This document shows, piece after piece, positions 1 through 12,253 of a stretch of DNA of 59,430 nucleotides. The stretch covers positions 1-59,430 of the forward strand of contig JAENZX010000006.1 in the NCBI GenBank assembly GCA_016841045.1. The letters run 5' to 3'. The notes below the pieces were generated by a model that was not told the DNA's origin, searched no databases, and saw only the letters and a program-made list of their open reading frames with translations. Position numbers and translations under genes: made by a program. How positions within the stretch are numbered: position 1 is the first letter of the stretch; each line of letters begins with the position of its first letter. This DNA comes from Thermincola carboxydiphila (GTDB lineage Bacteria > Bacillota > Thermincolia > Thermincolales > UBA2595).

Positions 1-214
<214 letters not shown>

Positions 215-250
215 GTACGACCGAAGTCAGTTATGCATACTTACTTACTA

Positions 251-298
251 AGGCGATAAGGAGATCAGGGAAGGTAATACCTTGGTCTCTTTTCGCCT
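251..298 (+). other. Long intercistronic hairpin between atpE and atpF
   Basis: AGGCGA (251-256) pairs with TCGCCT (293-298), GAGATCA (261-267) with TGGTCTC (283-289) with one G-T pair, and AGGT (272-275) with ACCT (279-282) around an AAT loop. No T-run follows, so it is not a standard terminator. It lies just after atpE, whose product is needed in many more copies than subunit b, so a role in mRNA stability or processing is possible; that is inference. Confidence 0.6.
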
Positions 299-343
299 AA
301 AACAAGGTATTTGAATGATTGTAGAGAGGGGGTTTTTGGATAG

Positions 344-856
344 ATGATAGGAGATATTCTGGCGAGCTTGAATTTTGATCTAGGTAAATTTCTATGGGCA
401 ATTGCTAACTTTCTGATCCTTCTCTTTCTTTTGAAAAAGTTTGGCTACAAGCCCGTCTTAGATATGCTCGATGAGCGGAAAAGGTCCATTGAGGACGCGA
501 TTAACAATGCTGAAACTGCTCGCATTGAAGCTGAAAAGCTTAGAAAAGAATATGAAACCCGCCTTGCCGAGGCAAAACAGGAAGCACAGGATATTGTCGC
601 AAAAGCTACCAAACTCGGCGAAGAAACGAAAAACGAAATAATGGCTAATGCTCAAAATGAAGCAGCCAAGGCTATTCAAAGAGCCCAGGAAGAAATCACC
701 AGAGAAAAAGAACAGGCAATTGCCGCTCTGCGTGATGAAGTAGCTGTCCTGGCAGTAATGGCGGCTGGCAAAGTTCTCGGCAAATCAATCACCGTTGAAG
801 ACCATGCGCAATTAGTCAAAGAATTTGTGGCAGAGGCAGGGGATTTAAAATGCTAG
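344..856 (+). CDS. atpF: ATP synthase F0 subunit b
   Basis: Peripheral stalk subunit linking F0 to F1 through the delta subunit. The 170-residue protein has one N-terminal membrane helix (about residues 10-32) followed by a long charged amphipathic helix rich in Glu, Lys and Ala, the usual dimeric b architecture and length. The ATG is preceded by a GAGAGGGGG ribosome site. It overlaps atpH by 7 bases, which implies translational coupling. The atpE-F-H-A-G-D-C order is the standard bacterial one. Confidence 0.96.
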   Translation: MIGDILASLNFDLGKFLWAIANFLILLFLLKKFGYKPVLDMLDERKRSIEDAINNAETARIEAEKLRKEYETRLAEAKQEAQDIVAKATKLGEETKNEIMANAQNEAAKAIQRAQEEITREKEQAIAALRDEVAVLAVMAAGKVLGKSITVEDHAQLVKEFVAEAGDLKC

Positions 857-1416
857 AGAATGCCGTTGCGCGCAGATATGCTCAAGCATTTTTTGCTATT
901 GCCCGGGAAAAAGACCTGGTTGACAAGCTTGAGTCAGAGCTAGAGATTGTGGTAAGTGCTATCAATGGAACGGATGAGTTAAAAAAAGTAATGGATCACC
1001 AGTTGGTTTCTCCTGAAGAGAAAAAAGCTATAATCGAAAAGATTTTTTCCCAGGAAGTTTCAGAACTCACCGTTAACCTTCTTGACGTTGTTATTGAGAA
1101 GTACCGCGCCACTTACATTCCTGCTATATATGATGAATTTGTCACATATGCGAATGAACTACGAAATATGGCTGATGCTCAGGTAAAAACCGCTGTTGAA
1201 TTAAGTGATGCCGACCTTGAAGCGATAAAAACAAAGCTGTCTGCTGCCACCGGTAAAACCATACGGCTGCAGTCTGACGTTGACCCCAGCTTAATTGGTG
1301 GGGTAATGGTACGTATAGGAGACAAGGTCATTGATGGCAGTATTGCCAGCAAATTGACAAAACTCAAAGATAATCTTCTGCAAATTGAAGTTAAGGAGAT
1401 AGGGGTGAGGAACTAA
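850..1416 (+). CDS. atpH: ATP synthase F1 subunit delta
   Basis: Caps the alpha3beta3 head and joins it to the b stalk. The 188-residue protein starts with the family pattern VARRYAQAFFAIA and ends with the conserved SLIGGVMVRIGDKVIDGSI segment, close to the normal 180 residues. It begins inside the end of atpF, and its TAA stop directly abuts the atpA ATG, so the three genes are tightly coupled. Confidence 0.96.
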   Translation: MLENAVARRYAQAFFAIAREKDLVDKLESELEIVVSAINGTDELKKVMDHQLVSPEEKKAIIEKIFSQEVSELTVNLLDVVIEKYRATYIPAIYDEFVTYANELRNMADAQVKTAVELSDADLEAIKTKLSAATGKTIRLQSDVDPSLIGGVMVRIGDKVIDGSIASKLTKLKDNLLQIEVKEIGVRN

Positions 1417-2922
<1,506 letters not shown>

Positions 2923-2975
2923 GATCAGGAAGGTCATTTAATCAAGACGCTGAGTAAAGGTGGTGAGAGATCAAC

Positions 2976-3824
2976 ATGGCAAGTGCAAGGGATTTACGAC
3001 GCAGGATTAAGAGTGTTAAAAGCACTCAACAAATAACTAAGGCTATGAAAATGGTTGCTGCGGCTAAACTGCGTAAGGCTCAGGAACGTGTCACTGCTGC
3101 CAGACCTTTTGCGGCAAAGGTAAAAGAGGTGCTTGCCCGTCTGACAGCTTCCAGCTCAGGGGTAGAACATCCTTTGTTAGCTACAAGACAACCTGACAGG
3201 GTATTGTACGTTTTAGTTACTGCAGACCGTGGATTATGTGGAGGGTATAACGCCAACATAATGAGGATGTGTGCGGGTATGATGCAGCAGAAACCTGGTA
3301 GTCTGGTTGCTGTCGGCCGTAAAGGGCGAGACTTTTTCCGCCGGCGTGGTTTTACAATTGAATCTGAATTTGTTGGACTTGGTGAAGATATTCCTTTTGG
3401 TTCGGCTAAAGAAATTGGGGAACTGTTAGTTGGTTATTATGAGAAAGAACAGTTTGACGAAGTCTATCTTCTCTTTACCGAATTCAGGTCAGCCATCAAC
3501 CAGATACCGACCGCAATAAAGCTGTTGCCAGTTGAACCGCCCACTGAAGATGAAAATGGTTCTCAAGTGGACTACATTTACGAGCCTGAACCTGAGGCGT
3601 TACTATCACGATTGCTGCCCACGTATATTGAAACAACTATTTACAGAGCGCTGTTGGAATCTAAGGCGAGTGAGCAGGGTGCCAGAATGACAGCGATGGG
3701 TTCAGCGACTGATAACGCTACAGAAATGATAGACAAGCTTACACTTTCACTTAACAGGGCAAGGCAGGCAGCAATTACGAAAGAAATATCCGAAATTGTT
3801 GGTGGTGCAAACGCACTAGATTAA
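2976..3824 (+). CDS. atpG: ATP synthase F1 subunit gamma
   Basis: Central rotor shaft that turns inside the alpha3beta3 head. The 282-residue protein shows the signature N-terminus [21 protein letters not shown], the central [11 protein letters not shown] segment, and the C-terminal block [15 protein letters not shown] followed by [13 protein letters not shown]. The start is set by a GGTGAGAG site nine bases upstream. It lies between atpA and atpD as expected. Confidence 0.97.
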   Translation: MASARDLRRRIKSVKSTQQITKAMKMVAAAKLRKAQERVTAARPFAAKVKEVLARLTASSSGVEHPLLATRQPDRVLYVLVTADRGLCGGYNANIMRMCAGMMQQKPGSLVAVGRKGRDFFRRRGFTIESEFVGLGEDIPFGSAKEIGELLVGYYEKEQFDEVYLLFTEFRSAINQIPTAIKLLPVEPPTEDENGSQVDYIYEPEPEALLSRLLPTYIETTIYRALLESKASEQGARMTAMGSATDNATEMIDKLTLSLNRARQAAITKEISEIVGGANALD

Positions 3825-5267
<1,443 letters not shown>

Positions 5268-5268
5268 T

Positions 5269-5676
5269 ATGGCCGACAAGAATTTAACGGTCGAAATAGT
5301 TACTCCTGAGCGTATGGTTTTCAGTGAACCCGCTGAAATGGTTGTTGTCCCCGGTGTCGAGGGCTACCTTGGCATCCTGCCTTTACACGCTCCAATTGTA
5401 TCAGGTTTAGAGATTGGAGTTTTAAAGGTGGTTAACGGCGGAAAAGAAGCCAAGATTGCAATAAGCGGGGGATTTATGGAAGTGAGCAATGACAGGGTTG
5501 TTGTCATTGCGGATACTGCTGAGCAAGGAAATGAAATTGATGTTCTACGGGCAAAATCGGCCCAGGAACGTGCAGAACAGAGACTTAATAACCGTACCGC
5601 TGATATTGATGCAGCTCGTGCAGAAACTTCCCTGCGTAGAGCAGTTGCCCGTCTTAGGGCAGCAGGACAAGACTAA
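5269..5676 (+). CDS. atpC: ATP synthase F1 subunit epsilon
   Basis: Rotor-associated regulatory subunit that couples gamma to the c ring and can inhibit ATP hydrolysis. The 135-residue protein has the beta-sandwich pattern VEIVTPERMVFS, GVEGYLGILPLHAPIV and an Ala/Arg-rich helical hairpin at the C-terminus. I chose the ATG at 5269 rather than an in-frame upstream codon at 5239, because the longer version adds ten residues lying wholly inside atpD, and GAAGAGGG sits just before 5269. Last gene of the operon. Confidence 0.95.
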   Translation: MADKNLTVEIVTPERMVFSEPAEMVVVPGVEGYLGILPLHAPIVSGLEIGVLKVVNGGKEAKIAISGGFMEVSNDRVVVIADTAEQGNEIDVLRAKSAQERAEQRLNNRTADIDAARAETSLRRAVARLRAAGQD

Positions 5677-5704
5677 ACTAAATAACAATTAAAATAACAA
5701 CCTG

Positions 5705-5731
5705 AAAGCTCCGGTGCAAACCGGAGCTTTT
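5705..5731 (+). terminator. Terminator of the atp operon
   Basis: AAAGCTCCGGT (5705-5715) pairs perfectly with ACCGGAGCTTT (5720-5730) around a GCAA tetraloop and runs into Ts. It lies 28 bases after the atpC stop: a textbook intrinsic terminator. Confidence 0.9.
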
Positions 5732-5808
5732 AATTATCTAAGTTTGTAACAGGTCGGTCTAAGCCAGTGAAATAACGGCTATATTACAGGTAAGAAAAAA
5801 TTACGGAG

Positions 5809-6567
5809 ATGATTGTCCTGGACCACCTGAAAAAGAAAAAGTTTGTCGTATTATGTATGTGTATGGGGTTTTTTGTCTTAACATCTTTGGGTTTCACCGG
5901 GCGCATGTTTTTCGCAGGTTCATCAGATGAAGAAGTAATTACTAAGACATTCTTTAACTCGGGTGCGAAATTCCAAGGTCTAACAATTAGAGGCTGGACG
6001 CAAATAGAATATAGGGATTATGGTGGTGACCCCAGTCAACTATTGCAACAGCGTGCTGCCAGCTTGTTTCCCGCGGGTGTTACATCAACTAAAACTACTA
6101 GTGATGATGGATTAAGCACTTTAACAATTCAGGGTCATACAACAAAAGATGTAAGAGCAACTTTGACTTTTGCAGAACAGACGCTTCATAATAAAGATGC
6201 CTACGTCATATTATCAATTGAAAGCAGTAATCTGGCACAATATAGGTTGATGGAAGAGATATATAATAAAATAATGAGAGATAAAACTAACAAGAGTATA
6301 GTAATTTATGGCTACATTGATAAAAAGCTTGGTCCTCTGGAGACGGACAATCTTGTGAAGAAAATGATAAAAAGCACTAAACTCCATAATGTACAAACTA
6401 TGGCAGAACGCGGATTGGTAAGTGTTTCCGGGTGCTCGCCAAATGTCCGTAATGTGTTGACACCTGATGGCAACTGGGTTAATATAAATATGGCTTTAAG
6501 ATATAATTCCCTCGATAAGAGGACCATGGTATATGTCGGCGCTCCAGTTATTACCATTGATTATTAA
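5809..6567 (+). CDS. ywmB: YwmB family protein (TATA-box-binding-like fold), function unknown
   Basis: A 252-residue protein with an N-terminal hydrophobic segment (about residues 10-32), so probably membrane-anchored or exported, then a soluble domain without clear catalytic motifs. Identification rests on family-like length and on position: in Bacillus the ywmB gene lies between atpC and murA, as here. The biochemical role is unknown in the family. The ATG has GGAG almost touching it, which is poor spacing, so the exact start is uncertain. The gene follows the atp terminator and is 35 bases from murA, so it probably shares a transcript with murA. Confidence 0.75.
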   Translation: MIVLDHLKKKKFVVLCMCMGFFVLTSLGFTGRMFFAGSSDEEVITKTFFNSGAKFQGLTIRGWTQIEYRDYGGDPSQLLQQRAASLFPAGVTSTKTTSDDGLSTLTIQGHTTKDVRATLTFAEQTLHNKDAYVILSIESSNLAQYRLMEEIYNKIMRDKTNKSIVIYGYIDKKLGPLETDNLVKKMIKSTKLHNVQTMAERGLVSVSGCSPNVRNVLTPDGNWVNINMALRYNSLDKRTMVYVGAPVITIDY

Positions 6568-6602
6568 AGAAACTAAATTTAGGCATAATAGGGGGAAAAG
6601 TA

Positions 6603-7880
6603 GTGGAAAAGCTGGTTATCCGTGGAGGGGTTCCGTTAGCAGGTAAAGTTCGCATCAGTGGGGCTAAAAATGCAGTACTACCTATTATTACAGCAGCAAT
6701 TCTGGCCAAAGATACTTGCTACATAAGGGGAGTTCCCCGTTTGGCCGATGTTGATGCCATGGTCCAGTTACTCAATCATTTCGGTTTACAATGCACCTGG
6801 AATGGTGATATAGTGAGTATTGATGCCGTAAATTTGAATAATTTTGAGGCCCCTTATGAGCACGTAAGCAGACTGAGGGCCTCTTTTCTGGTTATGGGCC
6901 CGTTACTTGCAAGATATGGTCATGCGAGGGTTTCCCTTCCAGGTGGCTGCAAAATAGGCACAAGGCCAATCGATCTGCATCTAAAAGGGTTTATGTGTCT
7001 TGGGGCGGAAATCTCAACAGAAAAGGGCTACATTGAAGCAAAGGTAAAAGGAAGGCTGAAGGGGGCTAGGGTTTATCTGGACTTTCCCAGCGTAGGTGCT
7101 ACAGAGAATATTATGATGGCAGCTGTACTTGCGGAGGGAGTAACCAGCATCGAAAATGCTGCAGAAGAACCCGAAATAGTAGACCTTGCTAATTTTTTGA
7201 ATTCAATGGGCGCAAAAATCTCGGGAGCTGGAACAAATTTATTGGTAATTGAAGGAGTATCATCACTTAAGGGTACAGATTATACTGTCATACCGGACCG
7301 TGTGGAAGCGGGTACCTTCATGGTAGCGGCGGCTATTACCGGCGGTGACATATATCTTGAAAATGTAATTATTGAACACATTGAACCAATAATTGCAAAA
7401 CTTGAAGAAACAGGGTCTAAAGTAATCTACTATGAACAGGGGATCAGAGTTATCGGACAGGAAAAGATAATGCCTGTAGATATTAGAACATTGCCTTACC
7501 CGGGTTTTCCCACGGATATGCAGGCACAAATATCATCCCTATTAACAAAGGCCGAAGGAACCAGTGTAATAACAGAAACCATTTTTGAAAACAGATTTAT
7601 GCACACAAAAGAATTAGCAAGGATGGGGGCGGATATTTCAGTTGAGGGTAGAGTGGCAGTTATTCGCGGTGTACGGGAAATCCATGGAGCCCAAGTCCAG
7701 GCAACTGATCTAAGAGGGGGAGCAGCTCTCATACTTGCCGGGCTGGCGGCACGGGGGGAAACTGAATTATACTTTATACACCACCTTGACAGAGGGTATG
7801 AAAGACTGGAAGAGAAGTTTTGTGGTCTTGGAGCTGATATAATTAGGGCAGAAGACCTGAAAAAGGTCACTATTGCTTAG
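6603..7880 (+). CDS. murA: UDP-N-acetylglucosamine 1-carboxyvinyltransferase
   Basis: Cytoplasmic enzyme that adds enolpyruvate from PEP to UDP-GlcNAc, the first committed step of peptidoglycan synthesis. The 425-residue protein has the family start [11 protein letters not shown] and the active-site Cys at residue 116 in [11 protein letters not shown], the residue targeted by fosfomycin. The GTG start at 6603 has an AGGGGGAAAAG site just before it. Position between ywmB and spoIID matches murAA of Bacillus. Confidence 0.96.
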   Translation: MEKLVIRGGVPLAGKVRISGAKNAVLPIITAAILAKDTCYIRGVPRLADVDAMVQLLNHFGLQCTWNGDIVSIDAVNLNNFEAPYEHVSRLRASFLVMGPLLARYGHARVSLPGGCKIGTRPIDLHLKGFMCLGAEISTEKGYIEAKVKGRLKGARVYLDFPSVGATENIMMAAVLAEGVTSIENAAEEPEIVDLANFLNSMGAKISGAGTNLLVIEGVSSLKGTDYTVIPDRVEAGTFMVAAAITGGDIYLENVIIEHIEPIIAKLEETGSKVIYYEQGIRVIGQEKIMPVDIRTLPYPGFPTDMQAQISSLLTKAEGTSVITETIFENRFMHTKELARMGADISVEGRVAVIRGVREIHGAQVQATDLRGGAALILAGLAARGETELYFIHHLDRGYERLEEKFCGLGADIIRAEDLKKVTIA

Positions 7881-7910
7881 AATATAAGGCAAAATCAAAA
7901 AAACGAGTGC

Positions 7911-7941
7911 AAAAAAACATGGTCTATGACCATGTTTTTTT
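7911..7941 (+). terminator. Terminator after murA
   Basis: CATGGTC (7918-7924) pairs with GACCATG (7928-7934) around TAT, flanked by seven As and seven Ts. The symmetrical A and T tracts mean it could work in both directions. It separates murA from spoIID. Confidence 0.88.
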
Positions 7942-8012
7942 CATATCATTTCAATAAGACAGGTCATTTAAATACTGGTATGACAGAAAGTGAATTGGGG
8001 GCCGTGTTTTTT

Positions 8013-8987
8013 ATGAAAAAATTTGTAAAATTAATTTTTTCCTTCATAATAATATGTCTTTTTGGTGTGCCATTAATAGTCTTATACGGCCCAGACGGAC
8101 TTATTCCTGATACACGTGATAATCAGCACACTGTCAGAGTTCTTGATAAGCAAATGGGACAGGTAAGGAATATACCTATTGAAGAATATCTGGTTGGTGT
8201 TGTGGCAGCTGAGATGCCGGCTGGATTTGAGCTGGAAGCTTTAAAAGCTCAAGCAATCGCAGCAAGAACATATACAATAAAAAGAATGTTTGCTTTTGGG
8301 GCTAAACCAAACCCACACCACCCGGAAACTGAAGTGTGTACAGACCCAACACACTGTCAGGCCTGGATTAATACTGATGATCAGATGAAAAAGTGGGGGC
8401 GGATGAAGTACTATGCCAATATTGAACGGATAAAAACAGCAGTCAAACTTACAAAAGACCTGGTATTAACTTATAATGGAGATCTTATTGATCCTGTTTA
8501 TCATGGCTCCTGTGGGGGAAAAGGAACAGAGAATTCAGAAGATGTATGGTCAGCCCAAGTACCTTACCTCAGAAGTGTGGACTGTGACTTGGAATATAAG
8601 TCAGAGCAGCAAAATACTACTGTCCAAATTGACAAAAGCAAACTCAGCAGCATATTAAAGGATTTCTTAATCATACCAGTCTCCTCACAGAGTTCAGCCA
8701 ATTATATTGAAATTCTGAAGAAAAGCCCCCGGGGCCGGATTCAGGAGGCTGCAGTATCCGGTAAAAAGATATCAGGGATGGAATTAAGAAACTTGCTGGG
8801 ACTGGGGTCTACAATGATGTACTGGCAGGATAAAGGAGACAAAGTGATTTTTAGCTCGGCTGGTAAAGGTCACGCTGTTGGTCTGTGTCAGTATGGAGCA
8901 AATGGTATGGCCTTAGCGGGAAAAAACTATAAAGATATACTCTATCACTACTATACAAATGTGAAAATTGCAAAAGTAAAGTATTGA
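8013..8987 (+). CDS. spoIID: Stage II sporulation protein D, peptidoglycan lytic transglycosylase
   Basis: Membrane-bound lytic transglycosylase that, with SpoIIP and SpoIIM, thins septal peptidoglycan during engulfment of the forespore. The 324-residue protein has an N-terminal membrane anchor (residues 4-25), then the SpoIID domain with PIEEYLVGVVAAEMP (probable catalytic Glu67) and the C-terminal GHAVGLCQYGANGMA block. I place the start at 8013: KKFVK gives a proper anchor n-region and GGGGG lies 11 bases upstream. Upstream in-frame codons fall inside the murA terminator. Gene order murA-spoIID-spoIIID supports the call. Confidence 0.93.
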   Translation: MKKFVKLIFSFIIICLFGVPLIVLYGPDGLIPDTRDNQHTVRVLDKQMGQVRNIPIEEYLVGVVAAEMPAGFELEALKAQAIAARTYTIKRMFAFGAKPNPHHPETEVCTDPTHCQAWINTDDQMKKWGRMKYYANIERIKTAVKLTKDLVLTYNGDLIDPVYHGSCGGKGTENSEDVWSAQVPYLRSVDCDLEYKSEQQNTTVQIDKSKLSSILKDFLIIPVSSQSSANYIEILKKSPRGRIQEAAVSGKKISGMELRNLLGLGSTMMYWQDKGDKVIFSSAGKGHAVGLCQYGANGMALAGKNYKDILYHYYTNVKIAKVKY

Positions 8988-9009
8988 TGTGTCAAGGTCG
9001 TTTTTTTGA

Positions 9010-9037
9010 GAATTTATTTGACTCCTCCGCATATATA
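9010..9037 (+). promoter_or_regulatory. Possible sigma-E promoter for spoIIID
   Basis: GAATTTA (9010-9016) and CATATATA (9030-9037) are 13 bases apart and resemble sigma-E -35 and -10 elements (CATACANT type). In Bacillus, spoIIID is transcribed by sigma-E. The match is partial, so this is a suggestion. Confidence 0.35.
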
Positions 9038-9067
9038 TTTACTAGTAATCGAGGGGGAGGTTAACTC

Positions 9068-9322
9068 ATGCAGGATTATATTAGAAAGCGTGTCCTTGAC
9101 ATAACTGAATACATTATTGAATCTAAAGCCACAGTACGGCAGACTGCAGATGTCTTTGGTGTGAGCAAAAGCACAGTCCACAAAGATGTAACAGAAAGAC
9201 TTCCAGGCATTAACAAAAAATTGGCCGCAAAAGTCAAGGATATTCTAGAATTCAACAAAGCCGAGCGTCATTTAAGAGGTGGAGAAGCCACCAGAAAAAA
9301 ATATCAGGAATTAGTCGATTAA
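9068..9322 (+). CDS. spoIIID: Sporulation transcriptional regulator SpoIIID
   Basis: Small DNA-binding protein that switches mother-cell gene expression between the sigma-E and sigma-K stages. The 84-residue protein matches the family start DYIRKRVLDITEYIIE and has a helix-turn-helix around ATVRQTADVFGVSKSTVHKDV (residues 21-41) followed by a basic C-terminal helix. A GAGGGGGAGG ribosome site precedes the ATG. It sits between spoIID and mbl, as in Bacillus. Confidence 0.97.
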   Translation: MQDYIRKRVLDITEYIIESKATVRQTADVFGVSKSTVHKDVTERLPGINKKLAAKVKDILEFNKAERHLRGGEATRKKYQELVD

Positions 9323-9433
9323 TATAACAAAAAGAGGAATTTCCCCTAAAACGTAGAATAATAGTCGTAGCTATTTCTGGTTAATTTTAGAATAAATACG
9401 TTTACATACAGTACTGAAAGGGGAACGGTTTTA

Positions 9434-10462
9434 ATGTTTTGGTTTGGGAATGACATTGGTGTTGACTTAGGGACAGCTAGTGTTTTAGTATATGTCAAAG
9501 GTAGAGGTATTGTACTTAAAGAACCATCTGTTGTGGCGATGGAAAAAGATACAGGAAGTATAATTTCTATCGGAGAAGATGCAAGGCGTATGCTTGGCAG
9601 GACTCCGGGAAATATTATTGCAACTCGCCCCTTGCGTGAAGGCGTTATTGCTGACTACGATGTAACTGAAAAAATGCTGCGCTACTTTATTTCAAAAGCC
9701 TGCGGTCGAAGCTTTTTCTTCCGCCCCCGGATAATGGTATGTATCCCTTCAGGGGTAACCGGTGTGGAGGAAAGGGCGGTACGTCAGGCTGCTTTACAGG
9801 CTGGAGCTAGACAAGCTCACCTAATTGAAGAGCCTTTGGCGGCTGCCCTAGGAGCAGGACTCGAGATTTCTGAGCCTAACGGTAGTATGGTTATAGACAT
9901 AGGTGGTGGGACAACTGATGTTGCAGTATTGTCTCTCGGCGGAATAGTAACTAGTGCTTCCTTAAGAGTTGGCGGGGACAAGTTTGATGAAGCTATTGTG
10001 AGGTTTATAAGGCGCGAGTTTAACCTTATGATTGGTGAGCGTACTGCAGAGGAATTAAAGATTAACATTGGAACAGCTTACCCTCCCGGAAAAACTGAAA
10101 ACACCACTATGGAAATAAGGGGAAGAGACTTAGTTAGCGGGTTGCCTAAAACTGTAAGTGTAACCAGCCGCCAGACCTATGATGCCATGCAGGAAACTGT
10201 AGAAGCAGTAGTGGGAGCAGTTAAAGAAGTATTGGAGAAAACCCCCCCTGAATTATCGGCTGATATCATCAATAAAGGAATTGTAATGACTGGTGGAGGC
10301 TCGCTCTTAAACGGTTTGGACACATTAATAAGTAAAGAAACAGAACTGCCTTGCTATGTTGCAGATGACCCTCTTTCATGTGTCGCACAGGGAACAGGTA
10401 AGGCCCTTTCAATGATAGGAGTGCTCCCGGCCAACAACAAACTGGCCAAAAAAGTAGTATAA
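9434..10462 (+). CDS. mbl: Rod-shape determining protein, MreB/Mbl actin homolog
   Basis: Bacterial actin that forms membrane-associated filaments guiding sidewall peptidoglycan synthesis. The 342-residue protein has the phosphate-1 motif DIGVDLGTASVLVY near residues 7-20, the phosphate-2 motif VIDIGGGTTDVAV near 155-167, and the adenosine motif GIVMTGGGSLLNGL near 285-298. MreB and Mbl are hard to tell apart by motif; location directly after spoIIID points to Mbl. A GAAAGGGGAACGG site precedes the ATG. Confidence 0.9.
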   Translation: MFWFGNDIGVDLGTASVLVYVKGRGIVLKEPSVVAMEKDTGSIISIGEDARRMLGRTPGNIIATRPLREGVIADYDVTEKMLRYFISKACGRSFFFRPRIMVCIPSGVTGVEERAVRQAALQAGARQAHLIEEPLAAALGAGLEISEPNGSMVIDIGGGTTDVAVLSLGGIVTSASLRVGGDKFDEAIVRFIRREFNLMIGERTAEELKINIGTAYPPGKTENTTMEIRGRDLVSGLPKTVSVTSRQTYDAMQETVEAVVGAVKEVLEKTPPELSADIINKGIVMTGGGSLLNGLDTLISKETELPCYVADDPLSCVAQGTGKALSMIGVLPANNKLAKKVV

Positions 10463-10496
10463 ATGGACAAGTCTCAAAGATCCTAAATACTAAATA

Positions 10497-10555
10497 GGCT
10501 GTTCAAAAACGAGTAGAGCAAGGAAGTAATTTTACCAAGGGCGCAGTCAACAGCC
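10497..10555 (+). other. Stem enclosing the flgF leader
   Basis: GGCTGTT (10497-10503) pairs perfectly with AACAGCC (10549-10555), enclosing 45 bases that include a small GTAA/TTAC hairpin. The AGGAGG ribosome site follows six bases later. No known riboswitch core (such as the c-di-GMP-I bases) is visible. It may be a regulatory leader or chance pairing. Confidence 0.35.
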
Positions 10556-10574
10556 GTCAGAGGAGGTGAGAAAT

Positions 10575-11330
10575 GTGATAAAGGGTCTATATACATCAGC
10601 ATCAGGTATGATGGCTGAAATGGTCAGAAATGATGTAACTGCAAATAATATGGCAAATGTCAATACTACCGGTTACAAAAAGGATACGGCATTGTTCAAG
10701 GCATTTCCGGAAGTTCTTATTTCTCGAATAAATGATGATAAGAAAACCGATATTAAAAAACCGCCGGTAATAGGTTCTTTAGGGACAGGGGCCATTGTGG
10801 ATGAAATTATAACAGACCACGGTCAGGGGCAGCTTAAAGAAACCACAAACCCTTTTGATCTAGCAATTGCAGGAGATGGGTACTTTGTAGTCCAAAATGC
10901 AAATGGTACCTTTTATACGAGGAATGGAAGCTTTACACAGGATAGTGCTGGCTATCTAGTGAACTCTGATGGTGGTTACCTAATTGGGGAAGACGGACCG
11001 ATTCGAGTTGAAAATGCGGATGATGTTACTATAGACGAATCTGGGAATGTATTTGAGAATGGCACTCAGACAGCTTCTATTAGATTGGTTACGATTACTG
11101 ACCAAACCAGTCTGGTGAAAACGGGTGATTCGCTTTTCACAGGCGGACAAGCTCTTAATGGGATAACAGGGCAGGTTAAGCAGAAATTTTTAGAGAATTC
11201 TAACGTAAATGTAATCAATGAAATGGTCAATATGATTACCATTATGAGAGCTTATGAAGCTAACCAAAAAGTAATCACTGCCCACGACCAAACCTTAGGA
11301 CAGGCTATGGATGTGGGACGAATAAGGTAA
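10575..11330 (+). CDS. flgF: Flagellar basal-body rod protein FlgF-like (FlhO position)
   Basis: Rod or hook-basal-body component exported by the flagellar type III system. The 251-residue protein has the N-terminal family pattern IKGLYTSASGMM followed by NNMANVNTTGYKKD, the central PFDLAIAGDGYFVVQ segment, and the C-terminal coiled region with NEMVNMITIMRAYEANQKVI. The GTG at 10575 is the start: AGGAGG at 10561-10566 gives eight-base spacing, while the in-frame GTG at 10566 overlaps that ribosome site. Bacillus has flhO and flhP right after mbl, matching this pair. Confidence 0.88.
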   Translation: MIKGLYTSASGMMAEMVRNDVTANNMANVNTTGYKKDTALFKAFPEVLISRINDDKKTDIKKPPVIGSLGTGAIVDEIITDHGQGQLKETTNPFDLAIAGDGYFVVQNANGTFYTRNGSFTQDSAGYLVNSDGGYLIGEDGPIRVENADDVTIDESGNVFENGTQTASIRLVTITDQTSLVKTGDSLFTGGQALNGITGQVKQKFLENSNVNVINEMVNMITIMRAYEANQKVITAHDQTLGQAMDVGRIR

Positions 11331-11339
11331 CCGAAGTAA

Positions 11340-11427
11340 CTCAAAAATAAGGGGCCGGACCGCAGTGCGGAAGCCTCTCCAAAACCGCTGACTGATTGAG
11401 GCGGTATTCAATAAGTAGTTTTTTGAG
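11340..11427 (+). ncRNA. Three-way-junction-like leader upstream of flgG, unassigned
   Basis: CTCAAAAA (11340-11347) pairs perfectly with TTTTTGAG (11420-11427). Inside lie two hairpins: GGGGC/GCCTC (11351-11377, containing CCGC-AGT-GCGG) and ACCGC/GCGGT (11384-11405). The flgG ribosome site GGGGAGG follows within about ten bases. The architecture resembles a compact regulatory RNA, but I recognise no conserved riboswitch core, so function and class are open. Confidence 0.4.
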
Positions 11428-11449
11428 ATAAACCGGGGAGGAATAGAAT

Positions 11450-12220
11450 ATGATACAATCTTTATGGTCAGCAAGCTCAGGAATGCTGGCTCAGCAGCTG
11501 TCCCAGGATAACGTTGCTAACAACCTGGCAAATGTTAACACAACTGGATTTAAAAAAGCCCGTGTTGACTTTCAGGACTTGCTTTATTCAGAGATCAGGG
11601 AACCAGGTAAAATGACAAGAATGGGGCAGGTTGTTGCCAATGGAATTCAAATCGGCAGTGGAGTCAGACCGTCTTCCACACAACTAATATTTGAGCAGGG
11701 GAGTATTCAGCAAACGGGAAATCCCATGGATATTGCTATTTCCGGCAATGCCTTTTTTGAAGTAATACTTCCCGATGGTTCAAGGGCTTATACCAGAGAT
11801 GGCTCATTTAAGGTTGATTCTAATGGTTCTCTTGTCACCGGCGGCGGATACCGATCCAGCACGGCGGCCGGAGGATTTGTGACTTTTGCTGCAGATTCTT
11901 CAAATATAAGTATTGATAATAAAGGTGATATTTTTCAGGATGAACAATTGCTAGGTCGGTTAAACCTTGTTCAGTTTACTAATCCGGCAGGGCTGCAGAA
12001 GATAGGCTCAAACCTGTATCTAGAGACAGTTAATTCAGGTGCTCCTCAGACTGCGGCAGATTATAACCTTGTCAGTGGTGCTCTCGAGATGTCCAATGTG
12101 CAGGCTGCTGAAGAAATGGTGTCAATGATGATAGCACAGAGAGCTTACGAAATTAATTCAAGGTCAGTGAGAACATCTGATGAAATGTTGGGAATGGCTA
12201 ATTCTATGCTGCGGCGCTAA
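11450..12220 (+). CDS. flgG: Flagellar basal-body rod protein FlgG (FlhP position)
   Basis: Distal rod component of the flagellum. The 256-residue protein carries the N-terminal pattern WSASSGMLAQQLSQDNVANN then LANVNTTGFKKARVDF, the central NPMDIAISGNAFFEV block, and the C-terminal EEMVSMMIAQRAYEINSRS typical of FlgG. A GGGGAGG site precedes the ATG. It is a paralog of the preceding gene and lies 119 bases downstream, behind a structured leader. Confidence 0.92.
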   Translation: MIQSLWSASSGMLAQQLSQDNVANNLANVNTTGFKKARVDFQDLLYSEIREPGKMTRMGQVVANGIQIGSGVRPSSTQLIFEQGSIQQTGNPMDIAISGNAFFEVILPDGSRAYTRDGSFKVDSNGSLVTGGGYRSSTAAGGFVTFAADSSNISIDNKGDIFQDEQLLGRLNLVQFTNPAGLQKIGSNLYLETVNSGAPQTAADYNLVSGALEMSNVQAAEEMVSMMIAQRAYEINSRSVRTSDEMLGMANSMLRR

Positions 12221-12253
12221 TATAACAGTTGGAGATAGAGAGTAGGTGGATAA

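Noticed and set aside
7926-8012. Longer N-terminus for SpoIID
   Set aside because: The region overlaps the murA terminator stem, lacks a ribosome site, and would put 29 residues ahead of a normal membrane anchor.
10497-11427. Possible c-di-GMP riboswitches before flgF and flgG
   Set aside because: The conserved core bases of class I and II (for example the ACGCA segment and its receptor) are absent; only generic stems are seen.
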